A DNA stretch of 36,543 nucleotides from Acidithiobacillus sp. GTDB lineage: Bacteria; Pseudomonadota; Gammaproteobacteria; Acidithiobacillales; Acidithiobacillaceae. Below are positions 1 to 10,950 of the stretch, one piece after another. The stretch spans positions 1 to 36,543 of the forward strand of contig NZ_DAHVHY010000015.1 in assembly GCF_027322205.1 (NCBI RefSeq), written 5' to 3'. Below the pieces are notes generated by a model. That model did no database searches, had not been told where the DNA came from, and worked only from the letters and a program-made list of their open reading frames with translations. Both the position numbers and the translations under genes were made by a program. The stretch's first letter is position 1. Each line of letters opens with the position of its first letter.

Positions 1-281
1 ACCACATCATGGCTGCGGGACCGGGCCTGCAACTCAGCCACTTCCGGCTCCAGACAGAAAAGCCGGGCGATAAATCGCTCAAGGTGCGGCGCCAACCGTA
101 ATAAAAACTCACTCTGGGCCTTGTCGGCGGGCTGATCTCCGGCCGCACGGTAGACCTGCAAATGTTCCGCCAGGGTTTTGTCCTTTTCCGCCAGGAACCG
201 AAGAAATTCCCCATCCAGACGACCAAGCCCTTCATCAGTAAAAAGTTCTTTATATTCAAAGTTAAATAGGTTAAGCACCAT
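1..281 (-). CDS. Unidentified protein, N-terminal 93 residues only
   Basis: An open reading frame runs on the minus strand from an ATG at 281 to the window edge without a stop. A GGAG motif four or five bases before the ATG supports the start. The visible residues begin MVLNLFNFEYKELFTDEG and are rich in Leu, Glu and Arg, suggesting a helical, soluble protein with no signal peptide or membrane segment. From memory the opening resembles the N-terminal extension of large GltD-like FAD-dependent oxidoreductases of proteobacteria, but no nucleotide-binding motif is visible in this fragment, so no function is assigned. It is divergent from the LpxH-like gene at 384, with about 100 bases between them. 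Confidence 0.6.
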   Translation of the reverse strand, partial: MVLNLFNFEYKELFTDEGLGRLDGEFLRFLAEKDKTLAEHLQVYRAAGDQPADKAQSEFLLRLAPHLERFIARLFCLEPEVAELQARSRSHDV

Positions 282-383
282 GATCTCCAGAGTCATACCG
301 GCGGCTATACGGCGACCAGCTTTCATCAAACTGTCATATTTTGCTGGCAATATAGGGTTCTGTCACCTTTTCAGGATGGCCCT

Positions 384-1172
384 ATGGCCCATTATCGCAG
401 CATATTTCTATCGGACGTTCATCTCGGCACCCGCGGCTGTCAGGCGGAGAGCTTGCTGGACTTCCTGCGCCACAACTCCTGCCAGCAGCTTTATCTGGTC
501 GGCGACATCATCGACCTCTGGCGCCTCAAGGTGCGTTGGTACTGGCCACGCAGCCATAATACGGTGGTCCAGAAGGTGCTCCGTCTGGCCCGCTCCGGGG
601 TAACGGTACGTTATATCCGCGGCAATCATGATCCCATCTACGAGTTACTCTCCGATTACGTGCAAACCCAAGGCAACGCCATGGCTCTCGGCGACATCGC
701 CATCCTCCAGGAAGCGGTACATGAGACCGCCGATGGCAAAAAACTCTGGGTCGTCCATGGTGATCAGTTTGATGCCGCCATGCGTTATGCCACTTGGCTC
801 ATTCGTATGGGCGATCATGGCTATACCCTGTTGCTCTGGATTAACCGGCTGATGCAAAGTGCATTCCGGCATCTGGGCCTGCGCCGTCACTGGTCCCTGA
901 GTGCTTACGTCAAATACCGGGTTAAGAAAGCGGTACAGTTTATCAGCGACTATGAACACCTGCTGGCCGAAGAAACCTCACGCCGCGGTTACGCTGGAGT
1001 GATTTGCGGCCATATCCACCATGCCGAGCAAAAAACCATCGACGGCATCCTCTATTACAACGACGGCGACTGGGTCGAGAGTTGCACCGCGCTGGTCGAA
1101 CATACCGACGGGCGCATGGAAATCATCCATTGGCCCATACCCCTGCGTTTTGATCAGAATATCGCCGCATGA
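384..1172 (+). CDS. LpxH-like metallophosphoesterase (UDP-2,3-diacylglucosamine diphosphatase family)
   Basis: The 262-residue product has the calcineurin-type metallophosphoesterase motifs in order: SDVHLGTRG near residue 8, GDIIDLW near 40, RGNHDP near 79, HGDQFD near 123 and GHIHHAE near 210. These supply the Asp, Asn and His ligands for a two-metal site. The length and the central region rich in aromatic residues and arginine match the LpxH/LpxH2 group, which cleaves UDP-2,3-diacylglucosamine to lipid X in lipid A synthesis at the inner membrane. The assignment to lipid A is by family; other members of this group are less well defined. The ATG at 384 has AGGA seven bases upstream. The stop at 1170-1172 abuts the gyrB stop directly, so the two genes converge with no spacer and no room for a terminator between them. 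Confidence 0.85.
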   Translation: MAHYRSIFLSDVHLGTRGCQAESLLDFLRHNSCQQLYLVGDIIDLWRLKVRWYWPRSHNTVVQKVLRLARSGVTVRYIRGNHDPIYELLSDYVQTQGNAMALGDIAILQEAVHETADGKKLWVVHGDQFDAAMRYATWLIRMGDHGYTLLLWINRLMQSAFRHLGLRRHWSLSAYVKYRVKKAVQFISDYEHLLAEETSRRGYAGVICGHIHHAEQKTIDGILYYNDGDWVESCTALVEHTDGRMEIIHWPIPLRFDQNIAA

Positions 1173-4630
<3,458 letters not shown>

Positions 4631-4631
4631 T

Positions 4632-5729
4632 TCAAAGACGGACGGGCATGATGATATAGAGAGGATTATCTCCGTCTATTGGAGTAAAAACTGCGCTGCT
4701 GTCGCTATCCTTGACGCGCATCCGCAAGCTTTCCTGGGAGAATATCTGGGTGGTATCCGTGAGATAACGACTGTTGAAAGCGATATCCAGAGTGTCGTCC
4801 TGATACTCGACGGGGATTTGGATTTCGCCTTCTTCCTGCTCTTCATTGCGGCTGTGCAGAGTCATCTGGTTATTGCTGAGGTGCAGATGGGTGGTTGGAT
4901 TACGGTCACTGACCAGGACATCACTTTGTTGCAGGGCACTTTTGAAGGTCTGGCGGTCGAGTATGGCGAAACGGGGATGCCCCTGGGGAATCACCCGCCG
5001 GTAATCGGGATATTTGGCGTCGATGAGCTTACAGGCGAACTGTTGCACGCCATCATTGAGCAGAAAGCTGGTGTCCGACATCTCCAGCGCGATATCGCCA
5101 TCATCGAGAATTCGCAACAGTTCGAGAACGGCTTTGCGCGGCAGGATAGCCTGGTAGCTCCCGCTTTCCAGGCTGTTGGCAAAAGGCAGGGTCATCATGG
5201 CCAGGCGATGACCATCTGTGGCTACGAGACGCAGTTCCTGACCTTCCACTTCGATGAGAACGCCGTTCAGGAAAAGCCGTGCATCATTTTGTGCCATGGT
5301 GTTAGCGGTGGCGGCAAGCGCTTCGCGAAAGACTTTGGCATTGCAGTTACCCTGACAACGGCTGCTGTGAATACTGAGATAGGGGAATTGATCTGCGGGC
5401 AAGACATGCAGGGTAAAGCGACTTTTGGCAGCTTTTAAGAGTAGCTTTTCTCCGTCTTTATGAAATTCTATGGGGGTGTGTTCGGATAAAGCGCGGCAAA
5501 TATCGTAGAGCTTGCGGGCAGGAACGGCACAGGTGCCAGGGGCATCTACCGGATGGTCCAAGTCGGCGGAAAGCTGTACTTCCAGATCCGTGGCGACGAA
5601 ACGGCAATGTTGCCCCGCGGCTTCGATGAGAACATGGGCAAGAATGGGTTGTACCGGCCGCCGGTCGGCAATGTTTGCCATATTCGCTAAAATAGGCAGG
5701 AGATCTTCGCGATCTATGGTGATTTTCAT
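4632..5729 (-). CDS. dnaN: DNA polymerase III beta subunit (sliding clamp)
   Basis: DnaN forms the ring-shaped dimer that tethers DNA polymerase III to the template. The 365-residue protein starts MKITIDREDLLPILANMANI and ends with the typical PVRL tail; three clamp subdomains of about 120 residues each fit the length. AAGGAG lies nine bases before the ATG. It sits between dnaA and recF, separated from dnaA by 283 bases that carry two perfect DnaA boxes in an inverted repeat, so it may have its own DnaA-sensitive promoter as well as read-through from dnaA. Confidence 0.97.
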   Translation of the reverse strand: MKITIDREDLLPILANMANIADRRPVQPILAHVLIEAAGQHCRFVATDLEVQLSADLDHPVDAPGTCAVPARKLYDICRALSEHTPIEFHKDGEKLLLKAAKSRFTLHVLPADQFPYLSIHSSRCQGNCNAKVFREALAATANTMAQNDARLFLNGVLIEVEGQELRLVATDGHRLAMMTLPFANSLESGSYQAILPRKAVLELLRILDDGDIALEMSDTSFLLNDGVQQFACKLIDAKYPDYRRVIPQGHPRFAILDRQTFKSALQQSDVLVSDRNPTTHLHLSNNQMTLHSRNEEQEEGEIQIPVEYQDDTLDIAFNSRYLTDTTQIFSQESLRMRVKDSDSSAVFTPIDGDNPLYIIMPVRL

Positions 5730-5900
5730 CAGGGTTTGCTCCTTGAATGCCAGGATTGAAAAGGGATCGGTCGGGTTGCTTTATATATATAATTTATATT
5801 TCTTCTTTTAACTACTATAACTATTAGTGGCCCGGTAGCCTGTGGAAAGGTGGGGTAATTCCTTGTCAGTGATAGCATTCTGGGCATTGACAAGTTGTCG

Positions 5901-6000
5901 ACAAGTTGTGGATAAGTCGGTATGCCTGGGGATGAAAAAGAGTCCATTTTTTCATACAGAGTCGGCACAGGGGTTATACAGGGGCTTATCCACAACTTGT
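5901..6000. promoter_or_regulatory. DnaA boxes within a perfect 16-bp inverted repeat, dnaA-dnaN intergenic
   Basis: The sequence ACAAGTTGTGGATAAG at 5901-5916 is repeated exactly in inverse orientation at 5985-6000. Each arm contains a perfect DnaA box: TGTGGATAA at 5907-5915 (box on the minus strand) and TTATCCACA at 5986-5994 (plus strand). GACAAGTTGT also occurs twice as a direct repeat at 5889-5898 and 5900-5909, 11 bp apart, about one helical turn. A weaker box with two mismatches is at 5841-5849. This could be part of the origin or a DnaA-responsive control site for dnaN. Confidence 0.8.
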
Positions 6001-6012
6001 GCGAGTGCCGGA

Positions 6013-7368
6013 TCATGCGCCGAGAATCCGCAGCAGGTTGCGGTAATCTTCATCCATCTGAGTATCTTCCTGACGCAGTTTGTCGATCTGGCGACAGGCG
6101 TGGAGGACGGTAGTGTGATCGCGTCCGCCGAAGGCCTCGCCAATTTCCGGCAAGCTGTGGTTGGTGAGCTCCTTGGTCAGGCACATGGCAACCTGGCGCG
6201 GCCGGGCGATGTTGCGACTGCGTCGTTTGGACTGCATGTCGGAGCCGCGAATATGAAAATACTCGGCCACGACTTTCTGAATGTTGTCGAGGCTGATCAT
6301 GCGCTTCTGCACGTCGATCAGGTCACGCAGGGCTTCACGGGCAGTATCCAGGTTGTAGGGCTTGTGGGTGAAGTTGACATGGGCGACGACCCGACGCAGT
6401 GCCCCCTCCAGTTCGCGGACATGGGAGCGGATTTTCTCGGCGATGAAAAAGGCTACCTCCTCAGGCAGATCGATGCCGCTTTCTTCCGCCTTGCAAAGGA
6501 CAATGGCCATGCGTGTTTCGAGATCATGGGGTTGGATGGCGACCGTCAGTCCCCAGCCGAAGCGCGATTGCAAGCGCTCTTCCAGGCGATCCACCTCTTT
6601 GGGATAGCGGTCACAGGTGATAATAATCTGCCGGCCACCGTCAAAGAGGGCATTGAAGGTGTGGAAAAACTCTTCCTGGGTGCGATCCTTGCCAGCAAAA
6701 AACTGGATGTCGTCGATGAGCAGGGCATCCAGCTTGCGGTAGCGCTGCTTGAAGTCATTGATGGTGTTGTGTTGCAGGGAGCGCACCATATCCATGATGA
6801 AGCCTTCGGAAGTGACATAGAGCACCTTGGCATTGGCATCGCGTTGGAGAATGGCGTTTCCTATCGCTTGCATGAGATGCGTCTTGCCCAGTCCAACGCC
6901 GCCATAGACATACAGAGGATTGTAGGATTTCCCCGGATTTTCGGCGACCTGCAGGGCAGCCGCCACGGCCAATTGATTGGATTTGCCTTCAACGTAGGAT
7001 TTGAAGGAAAAGCCCGGGTTGAGCCGGTTGCCATTGCGAGGATCGGTGATCGAAACCGTGGCTGGAATAGCTGCTACCGGGGCCGCCGCACCGTCGGTGC
7101 CGAGTTTCAGGCGAAGCATCATTCCGGGTGCAAGTTCGGCAAGCACCGCTTCCAGCAGGTTTATCAGCCTTTCCCGTACCCATTCCATGACGAAGGTATT
7201 AGGTGCGAACAGGTGCAGTTCATTACCATGCAACTCGCCACGGAGGGGGCGCAGCCAGGTATTGAACTGCTGGGCGGTGGTTTGTTCTTGCAGCTGCACA
7301 CACAGCGCGGCCCATAAGGCGTCTCCGTTGCGCAGCGCGGATGGCGCTGGATGACTACTCAGTGTCAT
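6013..7368 (-). CDS. dnaA: Chromosomal replication initiator protein DnaA
   Basis: DnaA binds DnaA boxes and opens the origin in its ATP form. The 451-residue product begins MTLSSHPAPSALRNGDALWA and has the N-terminal DnaB-interacting domain, a short proline/alanine linker, the AAA+ domain with Walker A GGVGLGKTHLMQAIGN, Walker B LLIDDIQFFAGKDRTQEEFF, and the C-terminal DNA-binding signature around GGRDHTTVLHACRQID. The reading frame is open up to 7482, but the start at 7368 gives the usual N-terminus; it has only a weak AGG seven bases upstream. A strong RNA hairpin lies 42 bases upstream in the leader. Confidence 0.96.
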   Translation of the reverse strand: MTLSSHPAPSALRNGDALWAALCVQLQEQTTAQQFNTWLRPLRGELHGNELHLFAPNTFVMEWVRERLINLLEAVLAELAPGMMLRLKLGTDGAAAPVAAIPATVSITDPRNGNRLNPGFSFKSYVEGKSNQLAVAAALQVAENPGKSYNPLYVYGGVGLGKTHLMQAIGNAILQRDANAKVLYVTSEGFIMDMVRSLQHNTINDFKQRYRKLDALLIDDIQFFAGKDRTQEEFFHTFNALFDGGRQIIITCDRYPKEVDRLEERLQSRFGWGLTVAIQPHDLETRMAIVLCKAEESGIDLPEEVAFFIAEKIRSHVRELEGALRRVVAHVNFTHKPYNLDTAREALRDLIDVQKRMISLDNIQKVVAEYFHIRGSDMQSKRRSRNIARPRQVAMCLTKELTNHSLPEIGEAFGGRDHTTVLHACRQIDKLRQEDTQMDEDYRNLLRILGA

Positions 7369-7397
7369 GCGTAACCTAGTCAGAGGGTCTAAAGGTG

Positions 7398-7456
7398 AAA
7401 AATGCTGTGCCCGCTGCCGCCACCATGTTCTTGTGTCATGTGGTAGCGACAGCGGG
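7398..7456 (-). promoter_or_regulatory. Stable hairpin followed by a T-run in the dnaA leader (possible attenuator)
   Basis: Read on the dnaA strand, 7456-7441 and 7425-7410 form a continuous 16-bp stem with a 15-base loop. Two of the pairs are G-U. On the opposite strand the same positions are C-A mismatches, so the structure is favoured in dnaA mRNA specifically. Five T residues (7402-7398) follow the stem after seven bases, which is a little far for a standard terminator. It lies between any upstream dnaA promoter and the start codon at 7368. Confidence 0.5.
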
Positions 7457-7589
7457 CTCACTCCCCGCAATGGGAAGGGCATTTCATCGTAATTCTCCGT
7501 TGCTGGAGTATATCCAAGTGTGGCGAGGCATGCCAGCGTGTCCGCAGTATGGCGATTTTTCGCCGGAGATAGATTTTCTGCTGGAATAG

Positions 7590-8260
7590 CGGCATTGTTG
7601 CGCCTTAAAATTCGTTATATATTATTTAACATATTGTTTATAAAACATTTATATTGAAGTTTTTGTTGTAAATCGTTGTATTACAGAATGGATTGGCGAT
7701 TCATTGTATGGTTGATATGATGATTTCGACGAATACGGTTTTTATAGGGCAGGCAAGATTAGAATATAACAAAATATTTTTCATTGAATGATACGGATTT
7801 TTGGTGGGGCTCTGCAGTATACACTACCTGACGCAGGGGCTGATGTCGGCGAACAAGGCGGTGGCAAAAGTGCGGCCGGCCATGGCTCGTTCTGCCCTGG
7901 CAGATAGCGATGCACGGCACCTTGGCTGCCGTATATGCCCAAAGCCGTCTATGATCGGGTGGTAGGGGTGTGGTAGGAAAAACACGCAAGATAGGCTCAA
8001 ACATGGACGAATCTTCGCAGCGATGGTGGCCAAGAGGGTGTCTGGCCTGATAAAGTTTTCCACAAAGAGGTTAGACGGCAGTTACATGGACTTATTCTGA
8101 ATCATGTTTCAGTAGTTTATGTAATGCATTGTAATAAATAACACTTTATTGTTACACAATGTTTCCGATCGGGATGGGTGCTGCATTGCCACAACCAAAC
8201 CACGGCGACCAGCAAAGTATCCACAAAGTTATCCACAGGTTGCTTGCCCCATAAAAATCT
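7590..8260. other. Probable chromosomal origin region (oriC) upstream of dnaA
   Basis: The 1322 bases from 7369 to 8690 have no convincing gene. Within them, about 7600-7790 is strikingly AT-rich, a candidate unwinding element. DnaA boxes follow: a perfect TTATCCACA at 8229-8237, and one-mismatch boxes at 8217-8225 (GTATCCACA) and 8056-8064 (TTTTCCACA). The position next to dnaA and the dnaA-dnaN-recF-gyrB order fit a bacterial origin. The usual rpmH gene is not seen on the far side in this window. A GC-skew switch would confirm the assignment. Confidence 0.65.
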
Positions 8261-8402
8261 TAGTCAGGTGGGCAGTGGGCTGCGAGACCTTCGAATCAGG
8301 CAACGTTGTGAATCCTCCTTCACGGTACCAGAGCGGCTAGGAGCAGTGATCTGCAACGGTGGGGATCCTGATAATGCGAGGGACAACAACGCCCCAACGC
8401 CA

Positions 8403-8430
8403 TTGACAAAGCCACTACACCTGGTAAATT
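8403..8430 (+). promoter_or_regulatory. Candidate sigma70-type promoter for nrdD
   Basis: A perfect -35 TTGACA at 8403-8408 is followed after 16 bases by TAAATT at 8425-8430, which matches four of six consensus -10 positions. Transcription would start near 8437 and give a leader of about 250 bases that includes the structured element at 8597-8690. No clear FNR site was seen around it. Confidence 0.4.
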
Positions 8431-8596
8431 ATACAAAAAGATGTCAACATATTGTTATTTTCGGCGTTCAGGTGTATACCAGTCCTTGCAGGATGGAGTT
8501 TTCGCCACATGCAGGAATACTCTAAGGCGCTACAGGCTGGCTTACCGCAGCCCTCGCAGAGCCGGTTTATAGTAGGTAATGAAAAATTAACTCTAA

Positions 8597-8690
8597 GATA
8601 GCCTGGCAATCAGGAGAAGCGGAAATGGGGCGGCTTGCTGCCGCCGCGCTATCCCCTCCGTCTTAGAAGACGGGGTCCCCGCGCAAGCTA
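8597..8690 (+). promoter_or_regulatory. Structured leader element, copy A (nrdD)
   Basis: One of five copies of a pseudoknotted leader. Strand a GATAGC (8597-8602) pairs with a' GCTATC (8648-8653). GGAG is at 8613-8616. Strand b GCGG (8619-8622) pairs with b' CCGC (8679-8682). Hairpin 1 is GGCGGC/GCCGCC (8629-8634 with 8640-8645, loop TTGCT). Hairpin 2 is CCGTCT/AGACGG (8658-8663 with 8668-8673, loop TAGA). Eight bases separate b' from the nrdD ATG at 8691. There is no Shine-Dalgarno motif next to that ATG. Confidence 0.8.
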
Positions 8691-10724
8691 ATGAAAGCAC
8701 CTTTGTTCGCCAGTCATTCGAGTCGACCTGTTTGGCCATTTGTCATTAAGCGAAACGGTACCAGGGCAGCTTTCGATCCAGAGCGAATTTGCTCAGCCAT
8801 CACCCGGGCGGGACGTGCGGCTGATGAATTTGATGCCAGTGTCGCTGGGCGAATTACGGAAGTGATTTTGAACACGTTACGGCCCCTCGTTATCGACCGT
8901 GACCCCACGATTGAACAGATTCAAGATCATGTCGAATTAACATTGATGGATGAAGGCTTCTATCGTACCGCCCGCGCCTATATCGCTTACCGTGAACAAC
9001 ATCAACGCTTGCGTAGGGATCGTCAGACCGTGGTGGATGCCGTTACCTCGATAAATGAGTACCTGGATCGGGAGGATTGGCGAATCAATGCGAATGCCAA
9101 TCAAGGTTATTCGTTGGGTGGCCTGATTCTGAACGTCGCGGGGAAGGTAACCGCCAATTACTGGTTGAGTCATGTCTATCCGGATGAAATCGGTGCCGCT
9201 CACCGTGAGGCGGATATTCATATCCATGATCTCGATATGCTGGCAGGTTATTGTGCTGGATGGTCTCTGCGAACCTTGTTGCAAGAGGGTTTTAACGGCG
9301 TGCCAGGGAAGGTGGAAGCGGCATCTCCCCGCCACTTGTCCAGTGCTGTGGGGCAAATGGTAAACTTTCTGGGCACCTTGCAGAACGAATGGGCTGGCGC
9401 GCAGGCTTTTAGCTCCTTTGACACCTATCTGGCACCTTTTGTCCGCAAGGATGGGCTTTCCTATGACGAGGTACGTCAGAATATTCAGGAGTTTATTTAT
9501 AACCTGAATGTACCTTCCCGCTGGGGCAGCCAGACGCCGTTCACAAACGTCACGTTCGATTGGGTCTGCCCTGAAGATCTTCGGGAGCAGGTTCCGGTCA
9601 TCGGTGGAAAGGAGATGCCATTCCACTATGGGGATCTGCAGGCGGAAATGGATTTAATCAATCGTGCTTACATCGAGGTGATGAGCGAAGGGGATGCCAA
9701 GGGCCGCGTCTTCACCTTCCCCATTCCAACCTATAACATAACCCCGGATTTTCCGTGGGAGTCCGAAAACGCCGAAAGACTGTTTGCGATGACGGCAAAA
9801 TACGGTCTGCCCTACTTCCAGAATTTCATCAATTCTGAACTCCAGCCCAATATGGTGCGCTCTATGTGTTGTCGGCTCCAACTCGACCTGCGCGAGTTGC
9901 TCAAGCGTGGTAATGGCCTTTTCGGCTCAGCAGAGCAGACCGGTTCCATTGGTGTGGTGACCATTAATTGTGCCAGGCTGGGTTATCTCCATAAAAACGA
10001 CCGCAATGGCCTATACCAACGCATCGATGAACTACTGAAGTTGGCGAAAAGCAGCCTGGAGATCAAGCGTAAGATCATCCAGCGCCACATGGACACGGGG
10101 TTGTTTCCCTATTCAAAACGTTATTTGGGGACACTTCGCAATCATTTCTCCACCATTGGGATTAATGGGGTTAACGAAATGATCCGCAACTTCACGGATG
10201 ATCGGGAGAATATCACAACGCCTTGGGGTTACGACTTCGCCTTGGAGTTTTTAGATTATATCAGGAATCATATGGTCACCTTTCAGGAGGAAACAGGCCA
10301 TATGTATAATCTGGAGGCCACTCCTGCGGAGGGCACTACCTATCGTTTCGCCAAAGAAGACCGCAAGCGATTTTCCGGTATTTTACAGGCCGGGACCTTG
10401 GACAAACCCTACTATACGAACTCTTCGCAACTCCCGGTTGGATTTACGGATGATCCGTTTGAGGCGTTGGAACGGCAGGAGGCTTTGCAAGCCAAATACA
10501 CCGGAGGGACCGTTCTTCACCTGTATATGGGCGAACGCCTCTCTAGCTCAGAAACCTGCAAGCGCCTGGTGCGGCGCGCGCTGGAGCGATTCCGGTTGCC
10601 ATACATTACAGTTACCCCCACTTTTTCCATCTGTCCTGTGCATGGATATCTGGCTGGTGAGCACCCATTTTGTCCCGTCTGTGATCAGGAGCGCATTGCA
10701 GAAAAGCGGCAGCGTTCTGCATAA
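8691..10724 (+). CDS. nrdD: Anaerobic (class III) ribonucleoside-triphosphate reductase, main chain lacking the glycyl-radical domain
   Basis: NrdD reduces ribonucleoside triphosphates to deoxynucleotides without oxygen, using a glycyl radical made by NrdG. The 677-residue chain has an N-terminal ATP-cone (about residues 15-105), the NrdD barrel with Cys in YCAGWSLR and in SMCCRLQLD matching catalytic positions, the TGSIGVVTINCARLGY segment, and the C-terminal zinc-binding region SICPVHGY...FCPVCD. It stops at 10724, soon after this region. The expected C-terminal RVxGY radical loop is missing here and is encoded by the next small gene in a different frame. The ATG at 8691 is fixed by the leader element ending eight bases before it. 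Confidence 0.93.
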   Translation: MKAPLFASHSSRPVWPFVIKRNGTRAAFDPERICSAITRAGRAADEFDASVAGRITEVILNTLRPLVIDRDPTIEQIQDHVELTLMDEGFYRTARAYIAYREQHQRLRRDRQTVVDAVTSINEYLDREDWRINANANQGYSLGGLILNVAGKVTANYWLSHVYPDEIGAAHREADIHIHDLDMLAGYCAGWSLRTLLQEGFNGVPGKVEAASPRHLSSAVGQMVNFLGTLQNEWAGAQAFSSFDTYLAPFVRKDGLSYDEVRQNIQEFIYNLNVPSRWGSQTPFTNVTFDWVCPEDLREQVPVIGGKEMPFHYGDLQAEMDLINRAYIEVMSEGDAKGRVFTFPIPTYNITPDFPWESENAERLFAMTAKYGLPYFQNFINSELQPNMVRSMCCRLQLDLRELLKRGNGLFGSAEQTGSIGVVTINCARLGYLHKNDRNGLYQRIDELLKLAKSSLEIKRKIIQRHMDTGLFPYSKRYLGTLRNHFSTIGINGVNEMIRNFTDDRENITTPWGYDFALEFLDYIRNHMVTFQEETGHMYNLEATPAEGTTYRFAKEDRKRFSGILQAGTLDKPYYTNSSQLPVGFTDDPFEALERQEALQAKYTGGTVLHLYMGERLSSSETCKRLVRRALERFRLPYITVTPTFSICPVHGYLAGEHPFCPVCDQERIAEKRQRSA

Positions 10725-10730
10725 TACATT

Positions 10731-10737
10731 AAGGGAG
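10731..10737 (+). promoter_or_regulatory. Strong ribosome binding site for the glycyl-radical subunit gene
   Basis: AAGGGAG ends six bases before the ATG at 10744 and lies after the nrdD stop. It argues that the small downstream gene is translated on its own and is not the remnant of a frameshifted nrdD. Confidence 0.8.
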
Positions 10738-10743
10738 AATACT

Positions 10744-10950
10744 ATGTACGCGGAGATAGTCAAAGAAAGAATGATAGAAGTTGAGTTGAGTGATGACGAA
10801 AGGCAACCCTGTGAAGTTTGGACAAGAGTCATGGGATATCATCGCCCGACATCGTCGTTTAATATCGGTAAGCAGGGAGAGCATTTGGAACGTAAACATT
10901 TCATCGAGACCAAGAGCCTTGATGGGGACCGCTCTCCGGCAGGGCATTAG
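10744..10950 (+). CDS. Separate glycyl-radical domain of class III ribonucleotide reductase
   Basis: This 68-residue protein contains CEVWTRVMGYHRPTSSFNIG at residues 23-42, which is the C-terminal glycyl-radical segment of NrdD; Gly31 in RVMGY would carry the radical. In typical NrdD the segment is fused to the rest of the enzyme. Here it is a stand-alone gene 19 bases after the nrdD stop, in another frame, with its own strong ribosome binding site, and its stop is immediately followed by the nrdG ATG. The first 22 residues are acidic and may dock on the main chain. A gene fission is the simplest reading. A sequencing error is possible, because this frame is open back to 10438, so one indel there could fuse the two. 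A comparable idea is the YfiD spare part of pyruvate formate-lyase. Confidence 0.85.
   Translation: MYAEIVKERMIEVELSDDERQPCEVWTRVMGYHRPTSSFNIGKQGEHLERKHFIETKSLDGDRSPAGH

Noticed and set aside
5842-7317. 491-codon open frame antisense to dnaA
   Set aside because: No domain or ribosome site; the opposite strand encodes an unmistakable DnaA.
7759-8063. Short open frames on the minus strand in the origin region
   Set aside because: No ribosome binding sites or family motifs; they lie in the DnaA-box region.
8597-8690. Known riboswitches such as cobalamin, Moco, fluoride or c-di-GMP as identity of the leader element
   Set aside because: The conserved sequence boxes of these classes as I remember them are not present; a database search could still find a match.
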